Of a stretch of 64,000 nucleotides of DNA, positions 11,505 to 22,349 are shown piece after piece. Position 1 is the stretch's first letter; each line of letters opens with the position of its first letter. The position numbers were made by a program, and so were the translations under genes. This stretch comes from Zizania palustris (Eukaryota; Streptophyta; Magnoliopsida; Poales; Poaceae): assembly GCA_019279435.1 (NCBI GenBank), contig JAAALK010000287.1:25420162-25484161 (forward strand), read 5' to 3'. The notes beneath the pieces were generated by a model. The model saw only the letters and a program-made list of their open reading frames with translations. It ran no database searches and was not told the DNA's origin.

Positions 11505-12475
11505 AATTTTATTCTTGTGTTAATTTGTGGTTTGTTGATGATTTCATTACGGTGATTAGTATATTATATATATATACTTTCTTATATATAATTCTTTTCG
11601 TATGCAATTTTTTATTTGACAACAACGTAGATAGTGTAACGAAACCTATGCGTGTCATGTCTCTCCTTTCGTCGGTAAAAGGCTAACTTCCGTCGACAAT
11701 TGGTCGCCGGGTGTATCTAGATGGCCGACTAGGTGAAAGTGCCTTCGACTAAGGCGTCGGCGCGTCGCCCTAGCTAGCCCCCCTCTCAAGTCTCGACTGA
11801 GTCGACTCTCTACCTCCCCTTCCACTTGCGCCACCACCTCTGCCCCTTGCGCCGCCGGCCGCCGCCTCTGCTACCCCTCCCCTTGCGCTTTCGCCTCTGC
11901 TACCCCTCCCCTTGCGCCGCCGGTCGCCGCCTCTGCTACCCTTCCCCGTGCGGCGCGTCGCCGCCTCTGCTACCCCTTCCCCTTGTGCCAACGCCGCCTC
12001 TGCTACCCCTCCCTGTGGCACTTCTCTCCTTTCTGCCTCTCTAATCCTCTCCCCCTCCCTCGCGGTGATGGCGCGGTGAGGGCTCGATAGGGCATGGCGA
12101 GGGCGTAGCGGGGTACTTTCGTCGGCCAAAAGGCTAACTTCCGTCGGCAATTGGTCGTCGGGTGTCTCTGGATGGCCGACTAGGTGAAAGTGCCTTCGAC
12201 TAAGGCGTCAGCGCGTCGCCCTAGCTAGCCCCCCTCTCGAGTCTCGACTGAGTTAGGGTTTAGAAATGAGCTTTAAATGAGCTGAAATTTAAATGGGTTG
12301 TGTGGTAAAATTGAAATATATATGTGCTATTAATTATATTCTTGTGTTAATTTGTGGTTTGTTGATGATTTCATTACGGTATTAGTATATTATATATATA
12401 CTTTCTTATATATATTTCTTTTCGTATGCAATTTTTTATTTGACAACAACGTAGATAGTGTAATGAAATCTATGC
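11505..12475. repeat. Paired direct duplications flanking a GC-rich tandem block
   Basis: Block B (about 11505-11650, containing GTAGATAGTGTAA) recurs at 12340-12475. Block A (about 11655-11790, containing GGTGAAAGTGCCTTCGACTA) recurs at 12112-12250. The order is B-A-R-A'-B', all in direct orientation, where R (11800-12050) is a tandem array of CTCTGCTACCCCTCCCCTTG units. Copies differ by scattered substitutions. Confidence 0.8.
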
Positions 12476-12511
12476 GTCACCCGTTTTGGACCAACATGTC
12501 TCACACGTATC

Positions 12512-13574
12512 ATGTGTGTGAGATGTGTAGGATTCGGAACCGAACATAATTGGACCCACATATGTGGCTTATGGGAACTGTCGTATGTCAAATCACTAAT
12601 TCTGATGCACAACATTGACGTTATGCATCAGGAACGTAATGTACAGGAAGCGACATCTGGCAACGTGCCAAGTGACATAGAGGTGTATACCTTTGGTCAC
12701 AAAGGAAGCGATCCTACACAGCCATATGTCTTATGTAGCCAGACAGCCACAGATCGTTTGGTGAAATGATATTAAGAGTTTACGTAATTTCATTTTTCTG
12801 CGTCTAGCTAATCGAACATGTTTTTTGCAGGCGCGGTATGGTGAACACATGATTCGCTTTGAGAAGACTATGATTGGTGGAGAGAACCTGTCGACCAAAT
12901 GGCCGTGTACTCCAGTGGAGGTGGCAAAAGCCATGGACGGTGAGACAATGTTTTTATTAATGTTTTGTGTATGGTATTGTGATGGTAACTAACTCATTCA
13001 ATGTTGCAGGTACTCCATGTTCAATGGAGTTATTGACTCGAGAGCGGTGATAGCTCAGAAGTCAGCTCAGTCGTCACAGAGCTCCGTCGGAGTTGGCTCC
13101 AGCCGTCGTCGCTCTTCAGAAACCCCGGAGGTGGTTCGGGTGAGGGAGGAAATGAGGCGGCTACACGAGCACAACAAGAAACAACAAGAGTACTATACCG
13201 CCTACTTAGCACAACAGCAGGCGATGATCCAAGTAAGTTTAGTTTAGAGTGTTGCAGTTCAAAAGTATTCAGAAATAGGTTTAGAACTAACTGATTACAT
13301 TACAACATGTGTAGCAACTAGCCCAGCAAAATAGTAGATTTGACATGTCCATGTTCCAACCACTACCTCCCCCGCAACCACCACTATCTCCTGCATCACC
13401 TGAGGTACCTCCTAGATACTTAAGTTAGCGTTTAGAAGGGTAGTTGAGTTCGTTCTGTAAAATTGTCTATTTCTTCAGAGTTTCCGTACGCCTTGTCAGG
13501 ATGGAGCCTCCGGGGCAAATGTGGACGAAGCGGGAGGCAGCGGCGGCACCCACGACCCAAATATGGGCGATTAG
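12512..13574 (+). pseudogene. Fused CACTA transposase remnant (TNP2 fragment joined to Transposase_24-like gene)
   Basis: The first exon reads LWELSYVKSLILMHNIDVMH, matching the TNP2/Transposase_21 signature. It passes within about 10 residues to VYTFGHKGSDPTQPYVLC, typical of plant Transposase_24 proteins. Splicing continues through an exon after an acceptor at about 12830, with VYSSGGGKSHGR before a GTGAGA donor. Then come YSMFNGVIDSRAV and a coiled-coil/Gln-rich stretch (REEMRRLHEHNKKQQEYY), a Gln/Pro exon (about 13317-13403), and a last exon ending at a TAG at 13572-13574. The second exon needs a 1-nt frame change between MIRFE and EDYDWW, so it is not translatable as one protein. Most of TNP2 is missing. 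Confidence 0.75.
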
Positions 13575-14309
13575 TGAGTATGGATGTGTATTGTGAACCT
13601 GGATTGAATCTCGATGTGTTATGTGACTTTGTATGTGAATTTGGATGGTATATGTGAATGCGGGTGTGTATTGTGACTTTGAATGTGAATTAAGTTGTGT
13701 TATGTGATTTTGGATGTGATGTGTGAAGTTTTGGATGTGAGATGTGATTTTGGATATTATATGTGAAGTTTGAATGTGAATTTGGATGTGTATTGTGAAT
13801 GTGATTGAAATTGTGGTTGAATGTGAGTGTGAGTAGGGGAACCAGGAAAAAACAAAAAAAATACCAGCTAACTTCCGTCGGCTTTTACCATAGCCGACGG
13901 AAGTTAGCTGCTTTCGGCCACGTGGGCAGAAAGGCTAACTTCCGTCGGCTAGGGCCAAAGCCGACGGAAGTTAGGTGCCCCTAACTTCCGTCGGCCAGGC
14001 TGGCCGACGGAAGTTAGCGCCCCTCTGCTAACGTGGCAGAGTTCGGCGCTAACTTCCGTCGGCCGACAGAAGTTCCCTGGATTGTTGTAGTGAATGATGT
14101 TTTGTTAACGTGACAAGATGTATAAGAAAATATAAGTTAGAACTGTCCTAATAACAAATAAAACATTGAATAGAATGGTGTGTTAACACTAGTGTCTAAA
14201 AAATAAATCATGTTTCGAGTTGATCATATATACTGCCGCTGATCGAGCCGGTAGCAATGACAGCCTGAGAAAATGAGAAACAAAGAAGAGAAGAAGCTAG
14301 CAGGCAGTA

Positions 14310-14505
14310 ACACATTTTTACAGTAGCATCACATTATCAAATATTTTTACCGTAGCAGCACGTTATCAAATTATGAACTAATTAGGTTTATTAGATCCGT
14401 CTCATAAATTAGCCTACAATTTTACAATTAATTCATATTTAATTTTTTAATTAGCGTCTAAACATGCGATACGACGGAGGTTACACGATGCCAAACGACC
14501 TCTCA
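14310..14505. mobile_element. Fragment of a Tourist-like MITE (right half)
   Basis: It carries the internal signatures of the family complete at 16693-17037: ACAGTAGCATCACATTATCAAA, AATTAGGTTTATTAGATCCG and CGTCTCATAAATTAG. A left terminus and target duplications are not recognisable. Confidence 0.5.
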
Positions 14506-14659
14506 ACCGGTTGCCGGTAATCGAGCCGGGCCGCAAGTGAGAGTTCAGGTATGAATGCTGATCGATTGTCAGCGTAGACAGCAGTACAGTAACCACCTCT
14601 ATCTATCGATCGTATTATACAAAGCCACCCACTGTCGTACTATACGGTTGTCGTTTTCA

Positions 14660-14910
14660 CACCCACAATCTCATTCCATATATATATATATATATGCATA
14701 TATATATATATACACGACAACGCTATTCTACACTACGTGTGTAGAATAGCTATTCTACACCGACTACTTTCAGTAGTGGATTTTCTCAGTAGAATAGCAA
14801 TTGAATACTATTTTTTTATCAGTAGTAGATTTCTCCGTAGAATAATTATGCTACACCCGTGGTGTAGGATAGCATTTATATATATATATACATATATATA
14901 TATACATATA
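14660..14910. repeat. Palindromic insert between two TA-rich tracts
   Basis: TA/CATA tracts occur at about 14675-14712 and 14875-14910. Between them is about 150 bp with a nearly perfect hairpin at 14723-14749 (CTATTCTACAC, 5-bp loop, GTGTAGAATAG) and another at about 14850-14873 (GCTACACC..GGTGTAGGATAGC) that also pairs with the first. The arrangement resembles MITEs reported inside TA microsatellites (Micron-type), but I do not recognise the family. Confidence 0.55.
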
Positions 14911-15371
14911 TCTCTACTATATTAAAGCGGACAGTGGTCGTCCGTCCGCAGCCTCCCTCCCCGCGCGCCTCTCACTTCCCATAAAAAACCAATCAAAACT
15001 TATACCCTAAAAAAACCGGTGCATGAACCGCTGCAACCGCCCGGCCCCTGAGCGCGACGTGCGCCCCTTGTGCAACCGTGCCCCGCCCCCTGCGCCCCCT
15101 GTGCAACCGTGCCCCGCCCCCTGCGCCCCCTGTGCAACCGTTCAGCATGCAACGCATGCATGTGCGCAACGCAGGATTCATTGCGTGAGAAAGAAAGAAG
15201 AAAAGAGGAAAAGAAAAAAAAGGAAAAAGGAAAAAGAATAAAAAAGAAAATAAAAAACTAGAAAAAGAAAATTGTATTTATATTTCAGTCTTTTAATTTA
15301 TGTATTTTGCGCGGAAATAAAAAACCTATTATAAAATAAGATTCTGTTGCAAAGCACAAGCCTCTTGCTAG
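14911..15371 (+). mobile_element. Short non-autonomous Helitron
   Basis: The left end TCTCTACTATATTAAAG matches the TC-type 5' terminus of grass Helitrons. The right end GCCTCTTGCTAG has the CTRR signature, preceded by a decayed GC hairpin (GCAAAGCACAAGC). It sits exactly between A and T, as Helitrons do, and makes no duplication. The 461-bp interior holds a 31-bp tandem repeat at 15071-15132 and a purine-rich tract at 15190-15270. No Rep/helicase coding sequence. Confidence 0.65.
15071..15140. repeat. 31-bp tandem repeat in the Helitron
   Basis: Two full copies and a partial third of a unit starting TGCAACCGTGCCCCGCCCC. The short Pro/Cys-rich frames it creates are not proposed as genes. Confidence 0.8.
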
Positions 15372-15387
15372 TATATATATGTATATA

Positions 15388-15442
<55 letters not shown>
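15372..15442. repeat. Long TA microsatellite
   Basis: About 70 bp of TA with two GTA interruptions, directly at the 3' side of the Helitron. The TA tract on the Helitron's 5' side suggests one original array split by the insertion. Confidence 0.9.
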
Positions 15443-15445
<3 letters not shown>

Positions 15446-16692
15446 GACAAGCTTAGGGCATGTATGAATGCATGTACATGTGCCTTTTTGTTTAGAAAAT
15501 TGATAAAAACATCTGGCATTTTGCATCCTTAGATGCGTACAGCCAAACGATTGATCATTATAAACTCCACTCATGAATAGTAGTAACATGGGCATAGGGA
15601 AAAGCTTTTAAAAAATAAAGTGTTATCATGATGCGTATACGCATTACATGTTTGTTTAGTTGTCTGTATCTGTTTAACTTAGTTAAAGTGAGATATCATG
15701 TGGTTGCTCGTACGTACGTAGATATATCACGTGAGATAAAATATAATAAACAATGGATTCTCACGGGATTTATTTTGTGCGACTATTTTATTATAGATAT
15801 AGACGCTAATCCATATCTTATAGACCGTAATATTATTTAAAATGCATTATTATCTTTTGATATGTGTTAATCATGCACTAACAAAGTCATTGTAATCGCT
15901 TGCATCGAGTGAGCCTAACTAAGGGTGAATTGAAATCCCAAACATAAATCATTCACTTTTTTGTGGAGAAGGTTAAGGAGCTCGTTATGCACCCAATAAA
16001 TCAGGCTCAACTACTTATATAAACAGTAAAATAACCGGATCTTACACCATATGAACTAGCTGAGTCTCGTACATACAACCAAACAACCTCGTTACGAGGT
16101 AGCCAAAATGCTCAGAACATAGCCGTCAGCCCATCATCCCATATCTAAGATAGTTAACAGTAATTGATCTGATATATCAGATAGTCTTAGCTAAAGAACA
16201 TTTAGAGAGAGAGAGAGTGAGAGAGAGAGAGAAGATGTAGCTGTGACTAGCCAGCCAGCCAGCCATGGCCGGAGTTTGGGGATGCATGCATGCATGTGTC
16301 GGTGGCCGAGCCTGCTTGATAGCAACGGCGGAGCTGATCGATACCTCCTTGCTCCGACGATCGATCGTCCGCATGTGGTCTGCGTTACATCGACGACCGA
16401 TGCAGCTGCATGCTGAATGCTGATGATGCATGCAAGTCCAATCTATCTAGCTGCATGATTTGCAGCGACCTTGGAAGCAACGTGCATTGCCAGAGTGGCT
16501 CACAGGGTGGTGACAAGCAAGGGCGAGCTGAGAGCAACGTTTCTGCTCCCATATCATGCCCCTCTAGCTAATCAATCAATCACTTTTATTCGATCATATA
16601 GGATAGACACTATAGCAAAATATATGGTATATTCTAGGTTTAATTTCTACTCGTTAATGATATAAATTCTAACACTTCGTCCATCTCGTTTA
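15443..16692. other. Intergenic, no gene
   Basis: Only short ORFs without recognisable domains. Contains a GA microsatellite (16203-16232) and a GCAT tetranucleotide repeat near 16283-16298. Confidence 0.5.
16203..16232. repeat. GA dinucleotide microsatellite
   Basis: AGAGAGAG tract with one GTGA interruption. Confidence 0.85.
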
Positions 16693-17037
16693 GGGGGTGT
16701 TTGGATCCCGGGACTAAATTTTAGCCTGTGTCATATCGGATGTTTCGACATTAATTTGAAGGACTAAATGTAAACTAATTATAAAATAATTGCATAATCG
16801 GAGACTAAATCGCGAGACGAAATTTTTAAACCTAATTAATCCACAATTAGCAGATGTTTACTGTAGCATCACGCATTGTCAAATCATAGTGTAATTAGGC
16901 TCATTGGATTCGTCTCGTTAATAATCCTTTGATTATGAATTGGTTTTGTAAATAGTCTACATTTAATACTCTAAAATAATATTTAAACATTGGATGTGAC
17001 GGGGGCTAAAATTTTAACCTCTGATCCAAACACCCCC
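16693..17037. mobile_element. Tourist-like MITE with TTA target duplication
   Basis: A 345-bp element with ends GGGGGTGTTTGGATCC and GATCCAAACACCCCC, flanked by TTA at 16690-16692 and 17038-17040. The interior carries the CTAATTAATCCACAATTAG and GATTCGTCTCG motifs of a very abundant grass MITE family. Related copies lie near 14310, 43639, 44700 and 63256. Best intact member here. Confidence 0.88.
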
Positions 17038-17040
17038 TTA

Positions 17041-18803
17041 GTCTACGAGTTAAAAATATTTTCTATTATCATCATCTCAATTAGTGGTAGTACGTAGAAT
17101 TTATAAAAGATAAAACCGTAAAAAAAGAATAATGTGGAGATGCCAATCGGCCGACAAAAAACAATGTATGCAAATGCTGTAACGATGATTACATCCAAAA
17201 TATGATTAATTAAAGTAGTAATTTTTTGTTTAAAATCGATGGCTTTGTTTGCTCCAAGAAACCTCAAAACACAATGCAAGTAGTCTATTTCATCATCAGC
17301 AGGATCGATCCAACAATACATAAATTATAGCTTATTTGGACCATAAGTTTTGTTTGTAAGCAGATTATGATTTCTTCAGATAGATAAGCCAGTTGCAAGC
17401 TCAGATCCAAGGGGCTAAGTGAGCTGAGCTGAGCTAGCTGCAGTGATAGATAGATGCACAACATATATAGCTGAACATATCCTGTCGTTGGCACTGCACC
17501 GGCAGAACCCTGGGCTGAATCAATCTCGACATGTCTGTCTGCCCAAATCGTGATTCGCCGTGGCCACCAAATCGATCATGATCATATCGAATTAAGCCAT
17601 CTTCCAGTGAGCTGATGAGATCATCATCAAGAGCAAGCAAGCAAGCTACTGTATTTATGGCGAAGCATATATGCAGACACTGCACGGGGTACGCTTCCAT
17701 GGCCGTTGCAGCGGGACCCGTTTGGTATCGCCACTACACTTATGAAAGGCCCTTGATTGGATGCAGCTAGACAAGGGCATCAATTAATGGTATGATCTAT
17801 ATATGATGATACTCTTGCATTGGTATGTGGCATGCAGCAGCTGCAGCTGCAGCAGTACGCGAGAGTAGCTAGGTCGACAGTTCAAGGCGTCAATCTGCAA
17901 AGTGTTTATGTCGTCAGTGTAACCGTATCTGATCCTTTCATCCAATATTACAGCTGAAACTTGCATGCCGCAGAGTTAATTGTTAGAAATATCGACGCGA
18001 GAATCACATATCAAACACAGGACAAAAGATACAAATTTAACGTAGAAAAAAAACTTTCCAAATCGAAGGGTAAAAGCCACTAACTTCAGTCACGGCAGAA
18101 CTTCACTATATCGCGGGAAGTTTTACATAACACGTGAGAGTTTTCAATAATTGCTCCCTTGATGCGGTTATAAGAGGAATTTATATCGATGATGATTAGA
18201 GTCCATGTCGACGACGTTCCAAACCTCCAGCCCAAGCCTCCGGCGACAAGCTGTTGTTTCGTTACAGAAACATTACCCATTTTCTTTGTATCTAGATTCA
18301 TAAATCAACATTAATTAACCGCTTGCTGATTCCAACAAAGGTTATGCCCTGATTGTGCTGATGTGTGTATAATTTGACGACAGTATCATTATTTATGGGG
18401 CTGTTCAAGGAGTGACTTAGCCGTAACTATTAGGACCTGTTTATTTCAGTTTCTGTTAGCTGCATCTACTTCTAAAATCTAAAGCTAAAATAAATGGTTC
18501 AGATTCTTAACTCAAATCGTAAAAATCAGTAACCAAACTAAAATCTAGAGGCAAGAAAATACATGTTTCTTAACCTTTATATGCAGACCAACTAACTGCT
18601 AAGAATCTCGCTCTAACACAAATACGAATTTAGAATTCTCCTGAATCATTAGATTCTGGTTCTAGATTATGGAATAGAATAACCGAAGAATCTAAACATA
18701 AATTAGAATTATAAGCTAAGAAACATCAACTTATCTAAATCATTCTACTAGTTAGATCGATACTTATCGACTGTTTTTTAGATTCTGAAACTCAAAACCC
18801 ATC
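17041..18803. other. Intergenic, no gene
   Basis: Short ORFs only. The interval 18430-18800 is enriched in AGAATCTAAA-type words and may be an old repeat, but its ends cannot be placed. Confidence 0.45.
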
Positions 18804-18806
18804 TAG

Positions 18807-19215
18807 CACTACAAGAAACCAAAGAACTTCCGTCGGACAAAACCGACGGAAGATAAGTTAATCCTGGCCGACGGAATCACGAAGTGGTTCAACGGAAGTT
18901 AGCTAACTTCCGTCGGCTCCATGTGCGGCGGCGGTCGGCTGCGAGCGGCGGCGGCAGGGGCGGGAGGGCGCGCTCATACAGGGAATTAGGTTTCCCTATA
19001 TGCGCACGGGATGTAAAATATATTCATAACTCCCGTCGACCAGCATTAAAGCCGACATAAGTTAAAGGTTCAATACAAGGAGTGGAAAAATCTCCTTTAA
19101 TTTCCGTCAGCCACGGTCAAAAGCCGACAGAAGTTATTTAACTTCCGTCGGTTTTCAGAAATATCGACAGAAGTTAAAATAGCCGACGGAATTTTATTAT
19201 TTTCTCATAGTAGTG
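18807..19215. mobile_element. Small CACTA derivative, 409 bp, TSD TAG
   Basis: Begins CACTACAAGAAACC and ends in CATAGTAGTG, with TAG on both sides (18804-18806 and 19216-19218). Carries the same AACTTCCGTCGGC subterminal repeats as the 4.1-kb element plus a GC-rich core at 18920-19015. No transposase. Confidence 0.88.
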
Positions 19216-19218
19216 TAG

Positions 19219-21166
19219 GTTCTCCGCTCTCTAGTGGTCCAACCTAGAATATCTTGGCATGATCAGCTTATGCGCAAACCTGACGAACAAAAACAGCACG
19301 ATTGATTGGGCTGCTCAGTATCGCAGAATTTATGTCGTCGTCCTGACAGTACAACGATACTTATGGCGCTATCAGCTCAAGGCCAAGCAATGCTGCCATG
19401 GCGAAGGAGCCGATCAATAATCCGCCACAAACAAACACCTTCTTCATTGCGACGCACTCCTCGATCGTTTTGAATGCGAGCTGCAGCACCCAGGCGCTAG
19501 CTGCACGCATCGATATGATCTACACGCCTGTCCATTGAATTCTGATCCGTGTGATAAGTTTCACTGTTTCAGGGTTGACAGTTCAGAGTTCGGCTGGAAT
19601 ATAATGCGCGCATGAACATGACGGCTCCTTTGGCATCACAGTCCGATCCAGACAAGTCCAATCAGATCGATGGATGGATGGATGGATGGATGTATATTCA
19701 GATCATCATCAGATCCAATGTGGCATCGGTTCCAACCAATCGCTGCTCTGAACTTGTCTGCATCATCGAGGTGGACTCTTTGACTTGTTTGAGCCCAGCT
19801 GACTGATATGGGTTGTGGCTAGAATGCTGGATGATGCAAATATCTTCAGTTAGATGTAATCCAGAGAGAGAGGTAGAGATGATTACTTGCCACTAAAAAA
19901 ATCTAGAAGCTCTTGAAGCAAACATTTTCAGTGAACAGCTGAACAAACTGCTAGACAATTGGACTAGACTTCACTGAACCAACAAAAAAAGAGAGATTTT
20001 TACAGGTTTCTGAAACAGAGTGCTGCAAATTTGGCAATATTTAGTGGAAATCAGCATGAGTCTGAAACTGAAAGGATGATCTAGGGCTCTAGGCAGCTGC
20101 CAATTTGCCATGGATCTGACGAATGTGACCCAGGTGCACAAGAAGCAAGCTAATCATCAGGCATCGATCCATGTGGCCATGCACGTCGTCTCCCCGGACG
20201 ATCTTTCGAAAACCTAGTCGCTTTCATGGGATTTACAGCAACTTTCCCCGGGAGATTCAAGAGGAGTTCGATCCGATTGGGCGGCAGTGGATAAACAGCA
20301 CAATTCACAGGGACGACTACTGGTCGCTGGGACGTCAACACGCTGGGTGATCCCCATCTTTTAATTCTGGTATCATTCCATGGCAGGTCGTCGTCGTCGA
20401 CGTCAACCTGACTGAAATCTGCTTAATTTTGTCAACAAGGACGTGCAAACCGACACTGTTCTACCGATCTGGGAGATGTATGAACGGTGTAGTAGTCTGC
20501 ATGAATTGTTTCTTATGTTAAAACTGTTAGGTATTCTGATGTTTTTGGCTGAATTGTGAATGGAAGGAGCAAGCCGGCAGCAACAGAGGGAACTGTTAGG
20601 ATGAGCCAACTGACCCACTACCTAATCAAGAAAAAATTGTTATTTTGGCAATCTAAAGATGTGCACTTTGTTTATGATGATATTTCTGAGACTGACACGT
20701 AAGACCATCTAAATCAATTAAAATGGATCTGGATATCAAAAATGCAAAAGTCACTTTTTTAAAGTGTCAAAATAGCAAATCTTCCCCTAATCAAACCCAG
20801 CCATAAGAGCATCTTCAAAACAACTTAAAAGAGCTTGCTTTCCTAATCTTAAATTTTTGATATTACAACTTCAACAGATACTCTAAATGATTCTAAAAAA
20901 TAAAGAATACTTAAAATTGTTTCTTTCGCTTTCTTTTTAGGGAGCATACTCAAATACTCAAATTTAGGTACTCCATTGAAGAAAAACATATTTAAAGTGA
21001 TTTGCACCACAGATAAGAATACCAAAAAGCTATATAGAGAGTCAATTTTTAGAGCTACTATTTGAAATAATCTTAGAGAAGGGGCGAGCAGGGCAACTGC
21101 TCTAGCCCTCTAAATTATAGGATATCTTTCCGAATGTGATCGAATTTTAGTCCTTATGTTATTGAG
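19219..21166. other. Intergenic, no gene
   Basis: No splice-consistent coding sequence. A GATG repeat lies at 19669-19692. A possible degenerate MITE beginning GAGCATCTTCAAAAC lies at about 20807-21080, with a weakly matching right end. Confidence 0.45.
19669..19692. repeat. GATG tetranucleotide repeat
   Basis: Six GATG units. Confidence 0.85.
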
Positions 21167-21169
21167 AAT

Positions 21170-21381
21170 CACTACAACAAAACAGGCAACTTCCGTCGGC
21201 CAAAGCCGACGGAAGTTAGCCCTTTCCCGACGGAAGAAGCCAACTGTCAGAAGCCGACGGAAGTTAAGTTAATTTCCGTCGGCTCGTGGAGGCCGACGGA
21301 AGTTATTTAACTTCCGTCGGCTTTCCCAAAAGCCGACGGAAATTAACTTGGCCGACGAAAATATCCTGTTTTGTTGTAGTG
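21170..21381. mobile_element. CACTA MITE, 212 bp, TSD AAT
   Basis: Ends CACTACAACAAAACAGG and CCTGTTTTGTTGTAGTG are perfect inverted repeats. AAT flanks both sides (21167-21169 and 21382-21384). The interior is almost entirely AACTTCCGTCGGC/GCCGACGGAAGTT arrays, so it is essentially the two termini of the 4.1-kb element brought together. Confidence 0.92.
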
Positions 21382-21539
21382 AATATGACCTCCGAGTGTC
21401 CTGTGATGGTCTTTATCAGTCCAGACTAAGAGTGGGCTTAGCCAATTTTGGAGTTCGGTACAATCGAACAAGGGTTTGATTCCAATATAATAGTTTAGCA
21501 TCATATAAGAGATATAATTGTACCAATATGTTTGTAAAT

Positions 21540-21870
21540 AGAAAATATGTCGGAGTTAGAGTTTAGTATATGATCTCGAATATTCAGGGAACCGACTCGA
21601 CTCTGAGCCTTGATTTTATATGGCTCACCCCTTTAATATATAAAAGGGGACGAGACATCTCCTCCGAAGACATCTAATCTTTGTCCTTAAGTTGTATTAC
21701 ATAAACATTCATCCACAGACGCACAAAACATAGGGTTATTAACTTCCGAGATGATTACCATCTTGGCTGTTATTCTTAGAGTCGATCGTAGATCTTGAAA
21801 ATACAACGATTTTCTGCCGTCTTAGATACCATTTCAAGTACTCAGTATTGAACTGCTTGTAATACTCTTA
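21540..21870 (+). repeat. Possible LTR relic
   Basis: A TATA-like run (TATATAAAAGGGGACGAGAC) is followed by CACAAAACATAGGGTTATTA, an order seen in LTRs of grass Ty3/gypsy elements. No TSD or PBS was identified and the ends are not defined. Confidence 0.3.
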
Positions 21871-22172
21871 GAGTTGAGAGTGATGAAACATAGGAATCAA
21901 AAACGCATGAAAAACCGAAAGAAAAAACGAGCACAAGTAATATTAGGCCCACTTGTCAACGACTTGTTCTTGAAGTAAAAAATTTCCAGGAATTTTGACC
22001 TCATTTTTGTTTTCCTCCATAATGACCCCTAACAGGAGCAATTCTTTGGAATTTGGAAGGACACATAAATTTTGGAGAATTTTTATATAATTTAGTTCAA
22101 ATTATTCAAAATTTCTTTAAAATTATTGTGTTTCAAAAGAGAGGAGGGGAAAAGGCCGGTAACTGTTTGGGC

Positions 22173-22200
22173 TGGGCCCAATATGCGTCAACCGGCCCAT
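22173..22200 (+). promoter_or_regulatory. Site II (TGGGCC/GGCCCA) promoter motifs of cyclin C
   Basis: TGGGCC at 22173-22178 and GGCCCA at 22194-22199 lie about 150-180 bp upstream of the cyclin C ATG. TGGGCY motifs are known TCP-factor sites enriched in promoters of growth and housekeeping genes. Inference from motif and location. Confidence 0.45.
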
Positions 22201-22349
22201 TACCCGTTTACTCGTGCCATATCTATTCTGTTAAAACCACCGCCACGTCATCCGGCTGCCTCCTTCCCCTCCCCTCTCCAAACTCCGAGCTCGCCGAGAC
22301 ACACCTCCGCCGATCCGGCGGGGGGGCTCACCTGAATCGCCTGAACAGG

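Larger units (their letters stand above)
9985..14092. mobile_element. Complete CACTA (CMC/En-Spm) element, 4.1 kb, TSD AAT
   Basis: It begins CACTACAACAAAACAG and ends in TTGTTGTAGTG, with AAT directly outside both ends (9982-9984 and 14093-14095); the 3-bp duplication is diagnostic. Both subterminal zones (about 10008-10262 and 13865-14075) are packed with AACTTCCGTCGGC in both orientations, the usual transposase-binding arrays of CACTA elements. The interior contains a GC-rich repeat block (10262-10720), two direct duplications (11505-11650/12340-12475 and 11655-11790/12112-12250), a second GC-rich tandem block (11800-12050) and a broken transposase region (12512-13574). It is non-autonomous as it stands. 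Confidence 0.93.

Noticed and set aside
13865..14075. CRISPR-like array of AACTTCCGTCGGC repeats
   Set aside because: The repeats occur in both orientations with irregular spacing at the ends of CACTA elements, so they are transposase-binding subterminal repeats.
15298..15595. ORFs encoding alternating Ile/Tyr runs
   Set aside because: They are translations of the TA microsatellite.
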